The position numbers were made by a program, and so were the translations under genes. Shown here piece after piece: positions 9,804 through 20,377 of a stretch of DNA of 64,000 nt (its first letter is position 1; each line of letters opens with the position of its first letter). The DNA is taken from NCBI RefSeq assembly GCF_028858725.1, contig NC_084768.1:1905853-1969852 (forward strand). Direction: 5' to 3'. This stretch comes from Colius striatus (Eukaryota > Chordata > Aves > Coliiformes > Coliidae). A model generated the notes under the pieces. The model was given only the letters and a program-made list of their open reading frames with translations, had not been told where the DNA came from and made no database searches.

Positions 9804-11087
9804 TACAAAAGAAGAAGCAAAAGGCCCCGTTGCCTCCTGGTGTCCCTGCAGCACGGCCTGGCTCCCCTCCCTCTGCCCTGCAGGAAGGGGTCACCTCACC
9901 AGCCCAGCCCTGGCTGGACACCCAGCCCCAGGACCTGGGGGCTCAGCCCCCTCGGTCGCGTGTGAACCAGCAGCGCCTGGGGAGCCTGTGAGAGAGGAAA
10001 GAGGTTCACTTGGAGCACTGTGTGACCAGTCTCACGTGGCTGAAGGACTTGTCCTTCGCCAACAGCAGCATGGGCATGTCCTCCTGCTGCCTCAGCAGAC
10101 CAGACCCCATGACTATGAGCAGGGCTGCAGTTTGTGCTCAGCCCTGGCTGCCCACCTGGCATCTTGGCTCTGCCTCACAGGCCCTGCAAGCCCATCCCCT
10201 CCCAGCCTGCTCAGATCAACACAAGGGCAGCATTTGCCCATCTCCTGCTTGTCCCCTCCAAGGATTTGTGTGTGTGAGGTGCCCATGCAGCTGTGTGAGC
10301 AGTAAGAGCACTCTGCAATGTCCTGGGGCAGCCCTGAGCTCGGGAGCTTCTCACCACAGTCCATCCCACCTGAGGCCAATCAACAGCTGTGGCACTTCAT
10401 GTGATGGGAGCGAGTGGAAATGGACCTGCCCTTCCTGTGCTGTTCCAACAACGCAGCAGCTGCTCTGTCTAGGCACAGAAGCTTTCCCCTGTCAGTAACT
10501 TCTTCCCTTTGCAGTACTATGATGTCAGCAGCTGAAAGCCACTTTGACATAAACATATGGGGAGGAAAAAACCCAAAGCTAGCTGGGGAGGAAAAAAGCT
10601 GGAGAGAGAGAGCTTTGAGTGAACTGATTTTTCTGTGTTTGGGTGTTTTTCAGACTCCTTGCTCTAGAAGTTCATGTAGCCGCTCCAAGCCAAGGACAGG
10701 ATCCTGCCACTCGCAGTCCTCACCTCAGTGCCTTTGTCATTCCCTGTCATTGCATGGAATGGCACATAATAAAGAACCGAATCCCTGAGTCAGCTGAGTT
10801 CAGTTTAGTTAAAATGCCAATGAATTCAAGCCTGGCAAATGAAAGACCCTGCATTGCACTTCAGATCTTGCTGCTTGGTTCTTTTTACACCAGGCCTTTG
10901 TAAAAGGGACCACTTGGTACAGAGGGTGAGCGGAGACCCAGAACGTGAACGGTTTTGCTGAGGCATCTGACTTATAACCACCATGAGTCTGAGGCCTGTT
11001 GGCCTGAACTCGAGGTTGGGGAACAAAGAAGACAACCAAGGCTTCAGGACCAGGCAAAATGGCTCTGGCCGGCTGCCCCCTGCTCAC
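9804..11087. other. No recognised gene; one possible 3' exon end
   Basis: I recognise no coding region. A polypyrimidine/AG acceptor near 10640-10652 (TTTTTCAG) followed by AATAAA at 10768-10773 could mark a 3' terminal exon on the plus strand. The ~44-bp segment at 10220-10263 recurs at 12578-12622, a dispersed repeat pair of unknown origin. Confidence 0.3.
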
Positions 11088-11414
11088 CATCGCGGCTTTG
11101 TGGCAGAGGGCGCTGAGGGCTCTGAGCACCAGGCACCGCATCACGCTGCTCTCGCTCCCCAGGGACCTCGGTTCCAGCTGCAGGGCACGTTCATCACAGG
11201 GCTCATGTCAGGGCAGGCCAGGAGCTGAAACACACAGAGCACTCATCCTCTGCCCCACTGACTGCTCTCTCCCCCATCTCCTCCCAGCAACCAGGCTCAC
11301 CTGGACCAGGAACGCCATGGCGGGGAGCTCCCAGCAAGGCTGCTCCCTGCTCAGCAGATTCACCAGGCAGTGAAGCAGTTTGTAACGGGAGCCCCTCGGG
11401 CACCACACATCTCT
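11088..11414 (-). pseudogene. Maestro heat-like repeat (MROH) family fragment, two exons, frameshifted
   Basis: Minus-strand exon 11414-11301 (38 codons, CAG|GTGAGC donor) reads YKLLHCLVNLL...PCWELPAMAFLV. The next exon, 11224-11088 (TTTCAG acceptor, ATG|GTGAGC donor), reads LLACPDMS in one frame and then continues as CDERALQLE...VMRCLVLRALSALC in another. The shift near 11198-11205 breaks the reading. The pattern resembles HEAT-repeat helices of MROH proteins, which are expanded in birds; the family call is from recalled similarity. Other exons are not seen nearby, so this is probably a decayed or partial copy. The stretch 11415-12040 shows no recognisable gene. Confidence 0.5.
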
Positions 11415-12045
11415 CTGGCAGGGGCTGGGGGGAAAAAAGGCACCGATCACCCCAAGCAGGGTGGGCCAGGCCCTGGACTGACCAGCTGGGGGCTGGACTT
11501 CTCAGGACAAAGGTAGCGCCCAAGACCAGCAAAAAACACCCTTCCTGCCCCAAAGCCTCCTGCCGACACTGTTCTCCTGCCCACGGGCCAGTCGTCCCCC
11601 CGGCTCTGTCTCTGGCCCTCGCTGCATCCTGCCTGGCCCTGGGACAGACGCCCCGTCCTGAGCCCTCAGCCCAGGCCCCACGGGAGGGGACGCTGGTGCT
11701 TTGGGGGGTGTCTGCTCCCGGGCACCCGCCTCTGCCAGGCTTCTCCAACCTGCTGGGCCAGCCCTTGGGGACAAGCCCCTGTCACCCAGCACCAAGGTCA
11801 TTGGTGGGGGCGTCCTGTTTGCAGGGGACAGACGTTGGAGGGAGCAGAGAGAAGGGGGCTGTCAGCTGGCCAGCAGCCCCATGGCGCTGTGCCGGGTCTC
11901 AGGGTTGAGCAGCGCTTCCCTCCTGCCCCTGCACACAGCCTGCGCCTGAGGCCCAGCAGCCCCATGCTGAGGGTCCCACCCGCCTGCTGCGGCCACAGGA
12001 GCCCTCAGGCCCTGACAGCGGCTGCCCAGAGGGGAGCCAGCGCCC

Positions 12046-12200
12046 CGCACAGCCAATGGCAGCGCAGCAGGCGGGCTCAGCCCTGATTGACGTGTGAGCG
12101 GCAGCCAATCAGAGGTGGCGGCGCCTCAGGGAGGGCGGGACCAGGCAGGGCAGTGACAGCCCCGCAGCCAATCAGAGGCGGCGGCGCCTCAGGGCGGGCT
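12046..12200. promoter_or_regulatory. GC-rich promoter-like block with three CCAAT boxes and a 63-bp duplication
   Basis: CCAAT occurs at 12053-12057, 12105-12109 and 12168-12172. The last two sit in a tandem duplication (offset 63 bp) that also copies a GGCGGCGCCTCAGGG element and a GGGCGG GC box. No gene on either side is clearly joined to it. Confidence 0.45.
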
Positions 12201-12669
12201 CTGGCCCCTCCCGCCCTGTGCTGCAAAGCCCCTGAGCCACAGGCAGAGGCAGAGGCAGGGCCAGAGAGACGGGAGCTGCTGGACACAGGCCCCGAGGGGC
12301 CGAGTGCTGAGGGGCCGGCACATGGCTGTGGGCAGCAGAGGCTGCGGCCCTGCAGAGGAGAAGGCTGAGCTCAGGGGCCCTTCTCAGCGCTGAGGGCTCC
12401 CTGCAGGGCGGGGGGCGAGAGGCTGGGGCCGGTGTGTGCTGTGTGGTGGGCAGGGACGGGACACGGGGTGCCGGGCACACGCTGACACAGGGGCGGCCAC
12501 CCAAGGCCCTCCCTGGGTACCCCCAGGCACTGCCCATGTGCAGCCTTGGGTGTGAGTGGCTGCACGTGCACAGAGACACACAAGGGCAGCATCTGCCCAT
12601 CTCCTGCTTGTTCCCTCCAAGGGGAGGCCTTGGCAGCTGAAAAGGAGGGGGTTTACCCAACAAGGTGTG

Positions 12670-13290
12670 TTAGAAAGCTAAAACGAGGCCTTGGATGCTG
12701 ATAACTGAGGTTGAGACCCAAGAATGAGGGATTGAAAGCTGAAAAGGAACAGGTTAAAGCTAAAAAGAACTTGGGTCACAAAGTGAGACTTTGGAACAAA
12801 AAACTGGAGGAATGTGCTCCAAGCAATAAGGTTAAAAAAGGCAAAAAGGAGGCTTTGGAAGCTCAAAATGAGCATCTGGGCCACAAAACGAGCCTTTTGA
12901 GGTTAAAATTGAGTGTTTGGAAGCAAAGAAATGAGGGTTTAAGCACAAAAATGAGACTTTGAAAATACAGGTGATGGTTTGGACCTAGAAGAGGATGATT
13001 TGAAATCTAAACCCAAGGTTTGGAAGGTGAAAATCGGGCTTTGGGAGCAAAAATTAGGGTTTGGATCACCAAGTGAGGTTTGAAAGATTTACATGGGGGC
13101 TTAGGCCTCAAAATAAGGCATTGGAATCTAAAAGGGAGGGTTTGGGCCCCCAGAGGAGGGTTTGGAAGCAAAACCTCTTGCTTTGGATGGTGAAAATGAG
13201 GCTTTGTTCCCAAAAGTACCACTTTGGAAGCTAAAAATGAGGGTTTGGATGCCAACCAGGAGGTCTTGGCTCCAGAGCGAGGACTGAGGC
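12670..13290. repeat. Degenerate 20-21-bp tandem repeat array (~30 units)
   Basis: Successive units follow TGAGGnTTTGGnnnCnAAAA, an A/T block alternating with GGTTTGG every 20-21 bp. This resembles the half-unit structure of bird 41-42-bp repeats (CNM and PO41 types). That family assignment is from memory. Confidence 0.75.
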
Positions 13291-13455
13291 AGCCAAGTTC
13301 TACCTTCCCAGCCCTTTAGGTGTGGGAGCTGCCCTCAGTCGTGTGCAGTTCGTCTGCTCAGCCCAGATGAACAAATGCAGGGTGTAGGCCAGAGAGATGG
13401 GGTGGGCACTGAGGCACACAAGGAAGAACCCAGCCGCAGCTTTCCTACCTCTGTC
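13290..13455. repeat. Single copy of the ~190-bp satellite-like unit
   Basis: Shares the order 'ttctaccttcccag', 'gtgtgggagct', 'ctgctcagccca' and 'gggcactgagg' with the units at 28700-29193 and, more distantly, with the array at 30.1-31.5 kb. Confidence 0.6.
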
Positions 13456-13458
13456 ATA

Positions 13459-13870
13459 GAACCATGGAATTGTTGTGGTTGGAAAAGGCCTCTCAGATGA
13501 TGGAGTCCAAGCCCTCACCTCACACTGCCAGGCCCATCACTGAACCACATCCCTCAGCGCTTCATCTACGCGACTTGTGAATATCTCCAGGGATGGGGAC
13601 TGCACCAGCTCCCTGGGCAGCCCATCCCAGTGCTTCATAACCCTCTGGGTGACAAACTTCTTCCTGATGTCCAACCTGAACCTGCCCTGGCACAGCTCAA
13701 ACCCGTTTCCTCGTGTTCTGTTATTGGGTACTGGAGAGAAGAGCTCGACCCCCAGCTCACTACAACCCCCTTCAGGCAGCTGTAGAGAGTGATCCTGTCT
13801 CCTCTCAGCCTCCTCTCCTCTAGGCTCATCAGACCTGTTCTCATGACCCTTCACCAGCACGTGCAGATGT
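13459..13870 (-). mobile_element. Divergent CR1-type LINE fragment
   Basis: On the minus strand it encodes the CR1 ORF2 C-terminal pattern ([20 protein letters not shown], then [16 protein letters not shown]). The 3' end, at low coordinates, is GGTTGGAAAAGGCC in plus reading. Confidence 0.8.
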
Positions 13871-13926
13871 TGAGACTGCGCATAGTGCAGCAGGCGATGA
13901 GAGAAGCGACTGAGCAGAGGGATTTC

Positions 13927-14245
13927 TGAGCTTCCCCAGCCAGCCCTCGGCACAACCAGCTCTGAGCCAGAGGTGTCCCTGTGGGGGGAGAGAGGTGCAG
14001 CCATCGGCTGCTCCCAGGAGTCAGAGGCAGCCTGAGGTTGAACCTTCCCTGACGGATTCATGATGGTGTCTTCCACAACAGCCCCCTTAAGCCATTTTTA
14101 CAGTCTCCTTCCCTTCCAGGTGGGGCTGGAGTGACTCTGGTCACACAGACCTTTATCAGGACTGCTGGGAAATGCTCTCACTTTGCTTTTAAAGGTGTGG
14201 GGTAAGGACAATGCAGAGCACATGCTCAGTGAGGGCTGGTGGCAC
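13927..14245. repeat. Segmental duplicate of 26690-27012
   Basis: About 320 bp nearly identical to a block downstream of AKAP1-like copy 2, from CTTCCCCAGCCAGCCC through GTGAGGGCTGGTGGCACC. It suggests that another unit of the tandem duplication once lay upstream of copy 1. Confidence 0.8.
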
Positions 14246-14340
14246 CTTGGAGCTGTATGGGCTTTGGGATGGAGCTGTGTTTCAGTGTTATAATGAGAGT
14301 CTAATGAGCAAAGTTCACCCAAAACCCAACGTTTTTTCAG

Positions 14341-14684
14341 ACAATGACAGACTGTTGGCCCAGGTGTCAAATGAATTGCAGATGTTACAGAAGCATCAGA
14401 GCACAGAAGCGACATTCAGCCAGAAATCTGCAAGAACACATTTGTAAGTGTTTGGTATCTGAAATATTGGCGTTAGGAACTTGTTCCCTTGTGGCAGCAC
14501 AAGCATCAGGACATTGCTGATCTTGGAGAGTCACAAGAAGCCGTCACTGCAGCCCATCTCACTCCTGTTGTTATCTGGCAAGAACAGAACTTATCTTGGG
14601 CAAATCAGAGTGAGGAAAATGAATCAGAAATTGCTCAAGCCTGTCCTGTGGTTTGGCCAAACAAAGGTGAAAAACACACTGTGA
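14341..14684 (+). other. Two exon-like segments of unknown gene
   Basis: Segment 14341-14443 follows TTTTTTCAG and ends at TTT|GTAAGTG. Segment 14498-14669 follows GTGGCAG and ends at AAAG|GTGAAAA. Each has at least one open frame with protein-like composition, but the most protein-like frames of the two cannot be joined in phase. They may be decayed exons. The remainder of 14246-15200 holds nothing I recognise. Confidence 0.25.
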
Positions 14685-15283
14685 GGAAGACTCAGCTCTT
14701 CATCCTCAATGGCTCCCGAGGCCCAGCAAAGGAGGCGTGAGGGAGCTGTGGCCTGGGCAGACTGAGGCAGGACAATGGGGGGAACTCATGAAGAAGTGCA
14801 GTGAATATGCAGATCTAGTCTGGGACATGTGGAAAGTTTTGCTCTAAGCAGGGCACACACTTGGTGGAGCCATCCCCTGTGTGCCCAGCGCTGCCAGAAA
14901 GGCCTGCTTGACAGTCACATTGGCTACTGAGTCCTGATTGGCACTTTCCTGGCATCACAAACATACAGCTTGTGAGTTCCACAGTACCCTGCAGCTCCCT
15001 TCTTCTGCAAGAGCTCACAGGGCTGCCCACGCAGTCTCTGCTCTGTCCCAGCCTCCGTGCTGGTGTCCCAGGGAGCCACTGTGAAGTGGATTTCTTGCTC
15101 CCCAGCTGCATCCTCCCTGCAGCCCTGCTCAGTGTCAGACTTTTGCTGACAGTGTCAACAGTGCTGTGCCTTTAGTAGAAGCTGAAGTTCTAAATTATTG
15201 CCAGGAATGATTCCAGAGGCCATCCCAGGGGCGGGGCAGAGCTGTGGCCATCACCAAGGGAGAGGGAGAACGTTGTGCGCTGC

Positions 15284-15353
15284 TGATGTCACACAGGGGC
15301 TGTTCCAGACCCCAGCCGGCGTTTGTGACCTCACCTGGCCAGAGTCTATAAAG
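15284..15353 (+). promoter_or_regulatory. Promoter of AKAP1-like copy 1 (CRE-like sites and TATA box)
   Basis: CRE-like TGATGTCA (15284-15291), TGACCTCA (15326-15333) and TATAAAG (15347-15353) lie in order upstream of a noncoding exon with a good donor. The likely transcription start is near 15375-15380. The arrangement is like many spermatid promoters, but CREM/CREB binding is only inferred. Confidence 0.6.
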
Positions 15354-15374
15354 CCTCCCAGCGGGACAGCCAGA

Positions 15375-15498
15375 GCCAGTTGGGCTGAGCTGCCCTCGGG
15401 AGGACTCAGCTCCTCCTTTGGCTACTTGCCTTCCTGATTGCTTCAAGCCATTTCTCATTTGCTGCTCACTTCTCCTCAACTCCCATCCTCTTCCAAAG
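15375..15498 (+). other. Noncoding first exon of AKAP1-like copy 1
   Basis: Starts about 25 bases after the TATA box and ends at CCAAAG|GTAAGG. The next exon begins at 15806 after CTGCTAG, 20 bases before the start ATG. Its 3' part is duplicated in copy 2 (23411-23458). Confidence 0.5.
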
Positions 15499-15659
15499 GT
15501 AAGGATGGCCTAAACTCTCAGGACGGGGAAGAGGATGTAGACAGGGATGACAGGAGAGGCTGCTCTGCACCTCCCAGTCCATTTCCATGCTGAGCTCTTC
15601 CACCTCCAGAGCCTGGCCAAGGCTATGGGTAGTGTTGCTGTCTGGTGATTCTAGTGTCT

Positions 15660-15722
15660 GGTGTTTGCCCCCAAATGAGGCTTTGGAAGCTAAAAGGAAT
15701 GCTTTGGGCCCAAACATGAGGG
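15660..15722. repeat. Three units of the 20-21-bp repeat in AKAP1-like intron 1
   Basis: ATGAGGCTTTGGAAGCTAAA and neighbours match the array at 12670-13290. The same piece is present in copy 2 at 23630-23690. Confidence 0.65.
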
Positions 15723-15825
15723 TTTAGAGCACAGAGCAATAGCTACAGCTATTTCTGTTCCCTTCCCTGGGAGTACTTGACCATGCTGTCTGTTTCTCCT
15801 GCTAGATCCTGCTGAGCTCTGTGCA

Positions 15826-18800
15826 ATGGCTCTTCGCTTCGCCAGCGTGATCCCCTACGTTGTGCCTGGAGCGCTGGCACTGCTGGGCTGCTGGTGGCTC
15901 TACTCCTACCGCAGAGAGCAGGCCAGAGCTGGTGCTGAAGAGGCAGCAGCTGCTGAGGAAGAGCAGCAGAGAGGAGGGACAGAGGAAGAGTCCTGGCCCC
16001 AAGGGGAAGCCTGTTTCCCTCAGGAGCTGCCTTTGTCAGCAGCAGAGGAATGCCCAGAGACGGACCTTCAGGATGTGTCAGCATCAACAGCTGAGCCCAG
16101 CACTCCTGATGGTCACATATCAAGACCAGAAACAAGAGGATCTGCAGAGGAAAGCAATGTCCCTGCTGCTGTTTCTGTCCCTGTGCAGAGCACAGAGTGT
16201 CCTGGCAGCGCTGCAGCCAGCCCCGCACAGGGCTCAGGCTCAGGTACCAACACAGAGCAGCGGCCGTCAGCAGCGCTGGCAGCGCCAGGAGCCGGGCAGG
16301 AGCTGAGCAGTGCCCAGAGCGCTGCTGCGCTGCCGCCATCCCCGCAGGCAGAGCCCCGGGCTGAGGAAGCGCTGCCGGGTGCCGCGCGGGATGTGCCCGC
16401 TGGGCTCTGCTGGGCTGAAGCCGCCCCAGCTGATGCCCCTCCGCAGGCGGCCGGCGCTGCTGCCCCTGAGCGGGGGCTGGCGGAGGCGGTGGCAGCGGCT
16501 GAGGAAGCGCAGCAGAGAGGAGGGACAGAGGAAGAGTCCTGGCCCCAAGGGGAAGCCTGTTTCCCTCAGGAGCTGCCTTTGTCATCAGCAGAGGAATGCC
16601 CAGGGACCGAACTTCAGGATGTGTCAGCAGCCACAGCTGAGCCCAGCACTCCTGAGGGTGACACGGCAGGAGCAGAGACAGGAGGATGTGCAGAGGAGAG
16701 CGGCGTCCCTGCTGCTGTTTCTGTCCCTGTGCAGAGCACAGAGTGTCCCAACAGCGCTGCAGCCAGCCCCGCACAGGGCTCAGGCGCCGACGCAGAGCAG
16801 CGGCTGTCAGCAGCGCTGGCAGCGCCAGGAGCCGGGCAGGAGCTGAGCAGTGCCCAGAGCGCTCCCGAGGAAGCGGCCACAGGCGCTGAGGAAGCGCAGG
16901 AGGAACGAGGGATAGAGGAGGAATCCCGGCCCGAAGCAGCAGCCGCCGTCCCTGCTGGCTGTTGTGCCCTCCCGCTTCCTGAGAGCACAGCGTCCCAGGC
17001 AGGGCTGAGGCTGAGCTGCCAACCCAGCCCCGCGGCCGGCAGCAGCGCCGGCAGCGCCACAAGCATGTGCGGGACCCCGCCGGAGCCGAGCAGTGCCCAG
17101 AGAGCGGCTGCGCTGCCGCCATCCCCGCAGGCAGAGCCCCGGGCTGAGGAAGCGCTGCCGGGTGCCACGCGGGATGTGCCCGCTGGGCTCTGCTGGGCTG
17201 ATGCCGCCCCAGCTGATGCCCCTCCGCAGGCGGCCGGTGCTGCTGCCCCTGAGTGGGGGCTGGTAGAGGCGGTGGCAGCAGCTGAGGAAACGCAGCAGAG
17301 AGGAGGGACAGAGGAAGAGTCCTGGCCCCAAAGGGAAGCCTGTTTCCCTCAGGAGCTGCCTTTGTCAGCAGCAGAGGAATTCCCAGAGACAGACCTTCAG
17401 GATGTGTCAGCAGCAACAGCTGAACCCAGCACTCCTAAGGGTGACACCGTAGGAGCAGAGACAGGAGGATGTGCAGAGGAGAGCGGCGTCCCTGCTGCTG
17501 TTTCTGTCCCTTTGCTTCCTAAGAGCACAGAGTGTCCCAGCAGTGCTGCAGCCAGCCCCGCACAGGGCTCAGGCTCAGGCACCGACACAGAGCAGCGGCC
17601 GGCAGCAGCGCTGGCAGCGCCAGGAGCCGGGCAGGAGTTGAGCAGTGCCCAGAGCGCTGCTGCGCTGCCGCCATCCCCGCAGGCAGAGCCCCGGGCTGAG
17701 GAAGCGCTGCCGGGTGCCGCGCGGGATGTGCCCGCTGGGCTCTGCCCGGCTGCAGCCGCCCCAGCTGATGCCCCTCCGCAGGCGGCCGGCGCTGCTGCCC
17801 CTGAGCTGGGGCTGGCGGAGGCGGCGGCAGCGGCTGAGCACACGGCTGCCAGCAGGGATGCTGCAGGGCTGCTGGCGGCGGGCAGCGACGCACTTGGCGC
17901 GGCAGGTAAGGGCTGTGCCGGGCTGCTGGGCACCTGGCTGGGCTGACACAAACGGCTGCTGCTCCACTTGGGGCAGCTTCCCCTCAGCACTGGGCTCTGC
18001 TCTGGCTTTCTGGGCTGCTGCTGAGAGGAAACTGTGGGGCAGGTTGCTGAGGTGCTACTGGAGGAAGCAGGCAGGTGCTCTGAGGGACTGGGATCACCTC
18101 AGGGTGCTGCAGAGCAATTCCTGTGAAGCCTTTTGACTCGCAAGGGTGGGTGCATGGAGAGAAATCCCAACAGGAAGGCACAGTCCCGGAGTTGCTCCAG
18201 GGTCTCTGTGTTGCTTTTGCCTTCTAGATCCTAAATGGTGTGTGCCTGACAGAACACAAAGCTGTCTGAGCACACGGGAACCCCTGTGACCTTGGACATG
18301 GATATGACAATCCTTGAGAGGAGCCTGTGCTGCCAACAGCCCTTAAGGCCATGAAACCCATAAGACTGTGTTTTGCCATTGCTACAAAGCAGCTGAACCA
18401 CTGCTTGAGGCAAGACACAGGGAGGGAGTTGGCTACAACTAAGGACTAAACCCACAGAACATTTTCACCAGTGAGAGTAACCCCGGGAGGAGAATGGTTT
18501 TGCCTTGTTCATGCTGGTGGGACCAGAAGGCCCAAGAGGGTGTTGTGGAGCCTGGTGATGCCAAGGCTGAAAGTTCTGCACTGAGACAGCTGAGGGGTAG
18601 GGACAGGGCACAGAGCAGGGAAAGTTGGCAATGTGGCTCTGTTGGGTGAGGGGTCCTTCTTCAATCTCAGCCCTCCAGTCACTGTGCACCCCTGACAGGG
18701 GGCAGGAGCGTTGTGTTGACTTTGGCTCAGCTCTCATTCAGCTGGGGACTTGGACTTCTTGCAGTGTCTTGTCTCTGCTGCTGGGTAAGGGCTCAGTGTG

Positions 18801-20312
18801 TGGGAATGTGCAGCAAGTGCTCAGGGTCACCTGTCTACAAAAGGATCTGTTTTCCTGGCCTGGTGTGTGGGAGCTGCATTGTGTGGGCTGTCTGAATGCT
18901 GACCTGTGTGCCTGTCTTGCAGATTTAAATGGGACTGACACGGGCTTGGTGGAACCTGCCTGTCCCGTGAGGAAGACAGGGCCTGGCAGGAAGTCTCCCC
19001 CAAGAAGAAAATCCAGGCAGTCTGACGTCATTGTCTGGGCAATAGATGTGCCAAAGGTAAGCAGCCACTGTCCTGCTCGTGCCTCCTGCCCTGCCCTACA
19101 CAGCCATCTTCTGCTTCTCCCACTCTGATACCTTCCCAGTGCCACCCAGGGACATCAACAACCAGCCAACAAGGGTTTCAGCGTTTGGCTCCCAAGAGGA
19201 CCCAGCAGCAATGAAGAACCAGAGCACAGCTGTAAACAAGGGGCATGTTGGGGCTGTGCCCGGGGTGACATTGGTTGCTGGAGTCCTTCTCCTTCACCTT
19301 CCACCCTGATCTGTCAGTGTGATGCTTTGAAAGCCTTCAGAAGGCTTTGAGGGTACAGAGTCCCTGAGAGCAGCGGATGAGTTGCTTTCTTCCCCTCTGT
19401 AGGAGGGTCACGTTCCAACTGCCCGTCCAAACCCACCCTCTGAATAAGCTGCAGGAATCGGGAATGTGGGCAAAAGAAGCCTCTGGGAACAGTGGTGTTG
19501 GATCTACAGTTCTGACTCTTGCTTTCTTGTCCCTTTCATCAAGGCAATAGTGAGAAAACTGACTGCCAAACAAGGACAATTTATTAAAGATTTGATGAGA
19601 GAGTCTGGGGCCAAAGTTTCTGTCTCAGAGCTCCGAGGTGGCTGGGACTCCACAGTCTGTCACATCAAAGGTAAGAGGAATGTCTCTTTGTTGGGGGTCC
19701 AGGATGCAGCTCGGGGGCCTGAATTAGACAGGCAAGGAACTGAAATGGATTCAGTGGCTTGGTGAGGCCAGTGCTGTTAGCAAAGTGTTCTGCTCGGTGC
19801 TGTTCCAGCAGAGGGATGTGGCCTGTGCCTGGGCACGTGAAGCCTCTGCTCTGGGGCTGCATTTGAACAGCTTTGGCTGCTGGAGCTGCACCAACCCCTT
19901 TGGCAGGGTCCCTTAGGGCTTGCAGGAGCAGCTGTGGGATGTGTATCAGCACAGGCAGTCTGGTCTGGGAAGGATGTTGGAGGAATTGTGGCTGAAAAGT
20001 GTCTGCCAGCGAGATGGGTTGACGCTGGAGGCCAAAGCTGTTGGAGCTGGAGCCTGGGGGTGTGAGCTGCTCACATTGGTTCCATATCGGCTTCTGTGGC
20101 TGGTCTGTTCCCAATGAACGTGTTGATGCAGCGCAGGAGGCTTCTGGCAGCTGGGTTGCTTCTCATGGCAGGGCTGGAGGTGTCCTCAGCCTCCCTGTGC
20201 TGCTGCCCTTGACTGTGGATTTTGTCTTCCAGGCCTCCCAGAGCAAGTTGACAGAGCGCTGAGCCTGATTGGCAGCAGGTTCCAGCACCTGTGTCTGGAC
20301 AACATCTACTGA
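15826..20312 (+). CDS. AKAP1-like protein, tandem copy 1 (806 aa; anchor, repeats, KH domain; no Tudor)
   Basis: Exons 15826-17905, 18923-19056, 19544-19670 and 20233-20312, all with GT/AG borders and consistent phase. Residues 1-30 (IPYVVPGALALLGCWWLYSY) match the N-terminal anchor that places AKAP1 on the outer mitochondrial/ER membrane. About 660 residues follow that are rich in Ala, Glu, Pro and Ser, in three long repeat blocks starting near 15955, 16501 and 17284. Exons 2-4 encode one KH domain (IVWAIDVPK | AIVRKLTAKQGQF | ...VDRALSLIGSRF), nearly collinear with the AKAP1 KH domain. The KH GXXG loop reads AKQG, so its first Gly is lost. The protein stops at LDNIY, just where AKAP1 continues to its Tudor domain. 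I cannot see a clear PKA-binding helix. AKAP1 tethers PKA and RNA at mitochondria and has a spermatid isoform; the role of this copy is unknown. Confidence 0.82.
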
Positions 20313-20377
20313 CCTGCTTTGGGCTGGGACGGGCTTCACTTCCAGCAGAGTTCTAGGAGAACTGTTTCTCCTTCCCT

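Noticed and set aside
15749-17416. A 555-codon minus-strand frame opposite AKAP1-like copy 1 (and 496 codons opposite copy 2)
   Set aside because: Antisense shadow of the GC-rich repeat exon. Composition mirrors the sense repeats, there are no domains, and the sense strand has the anchor, splice sites and KH exons.
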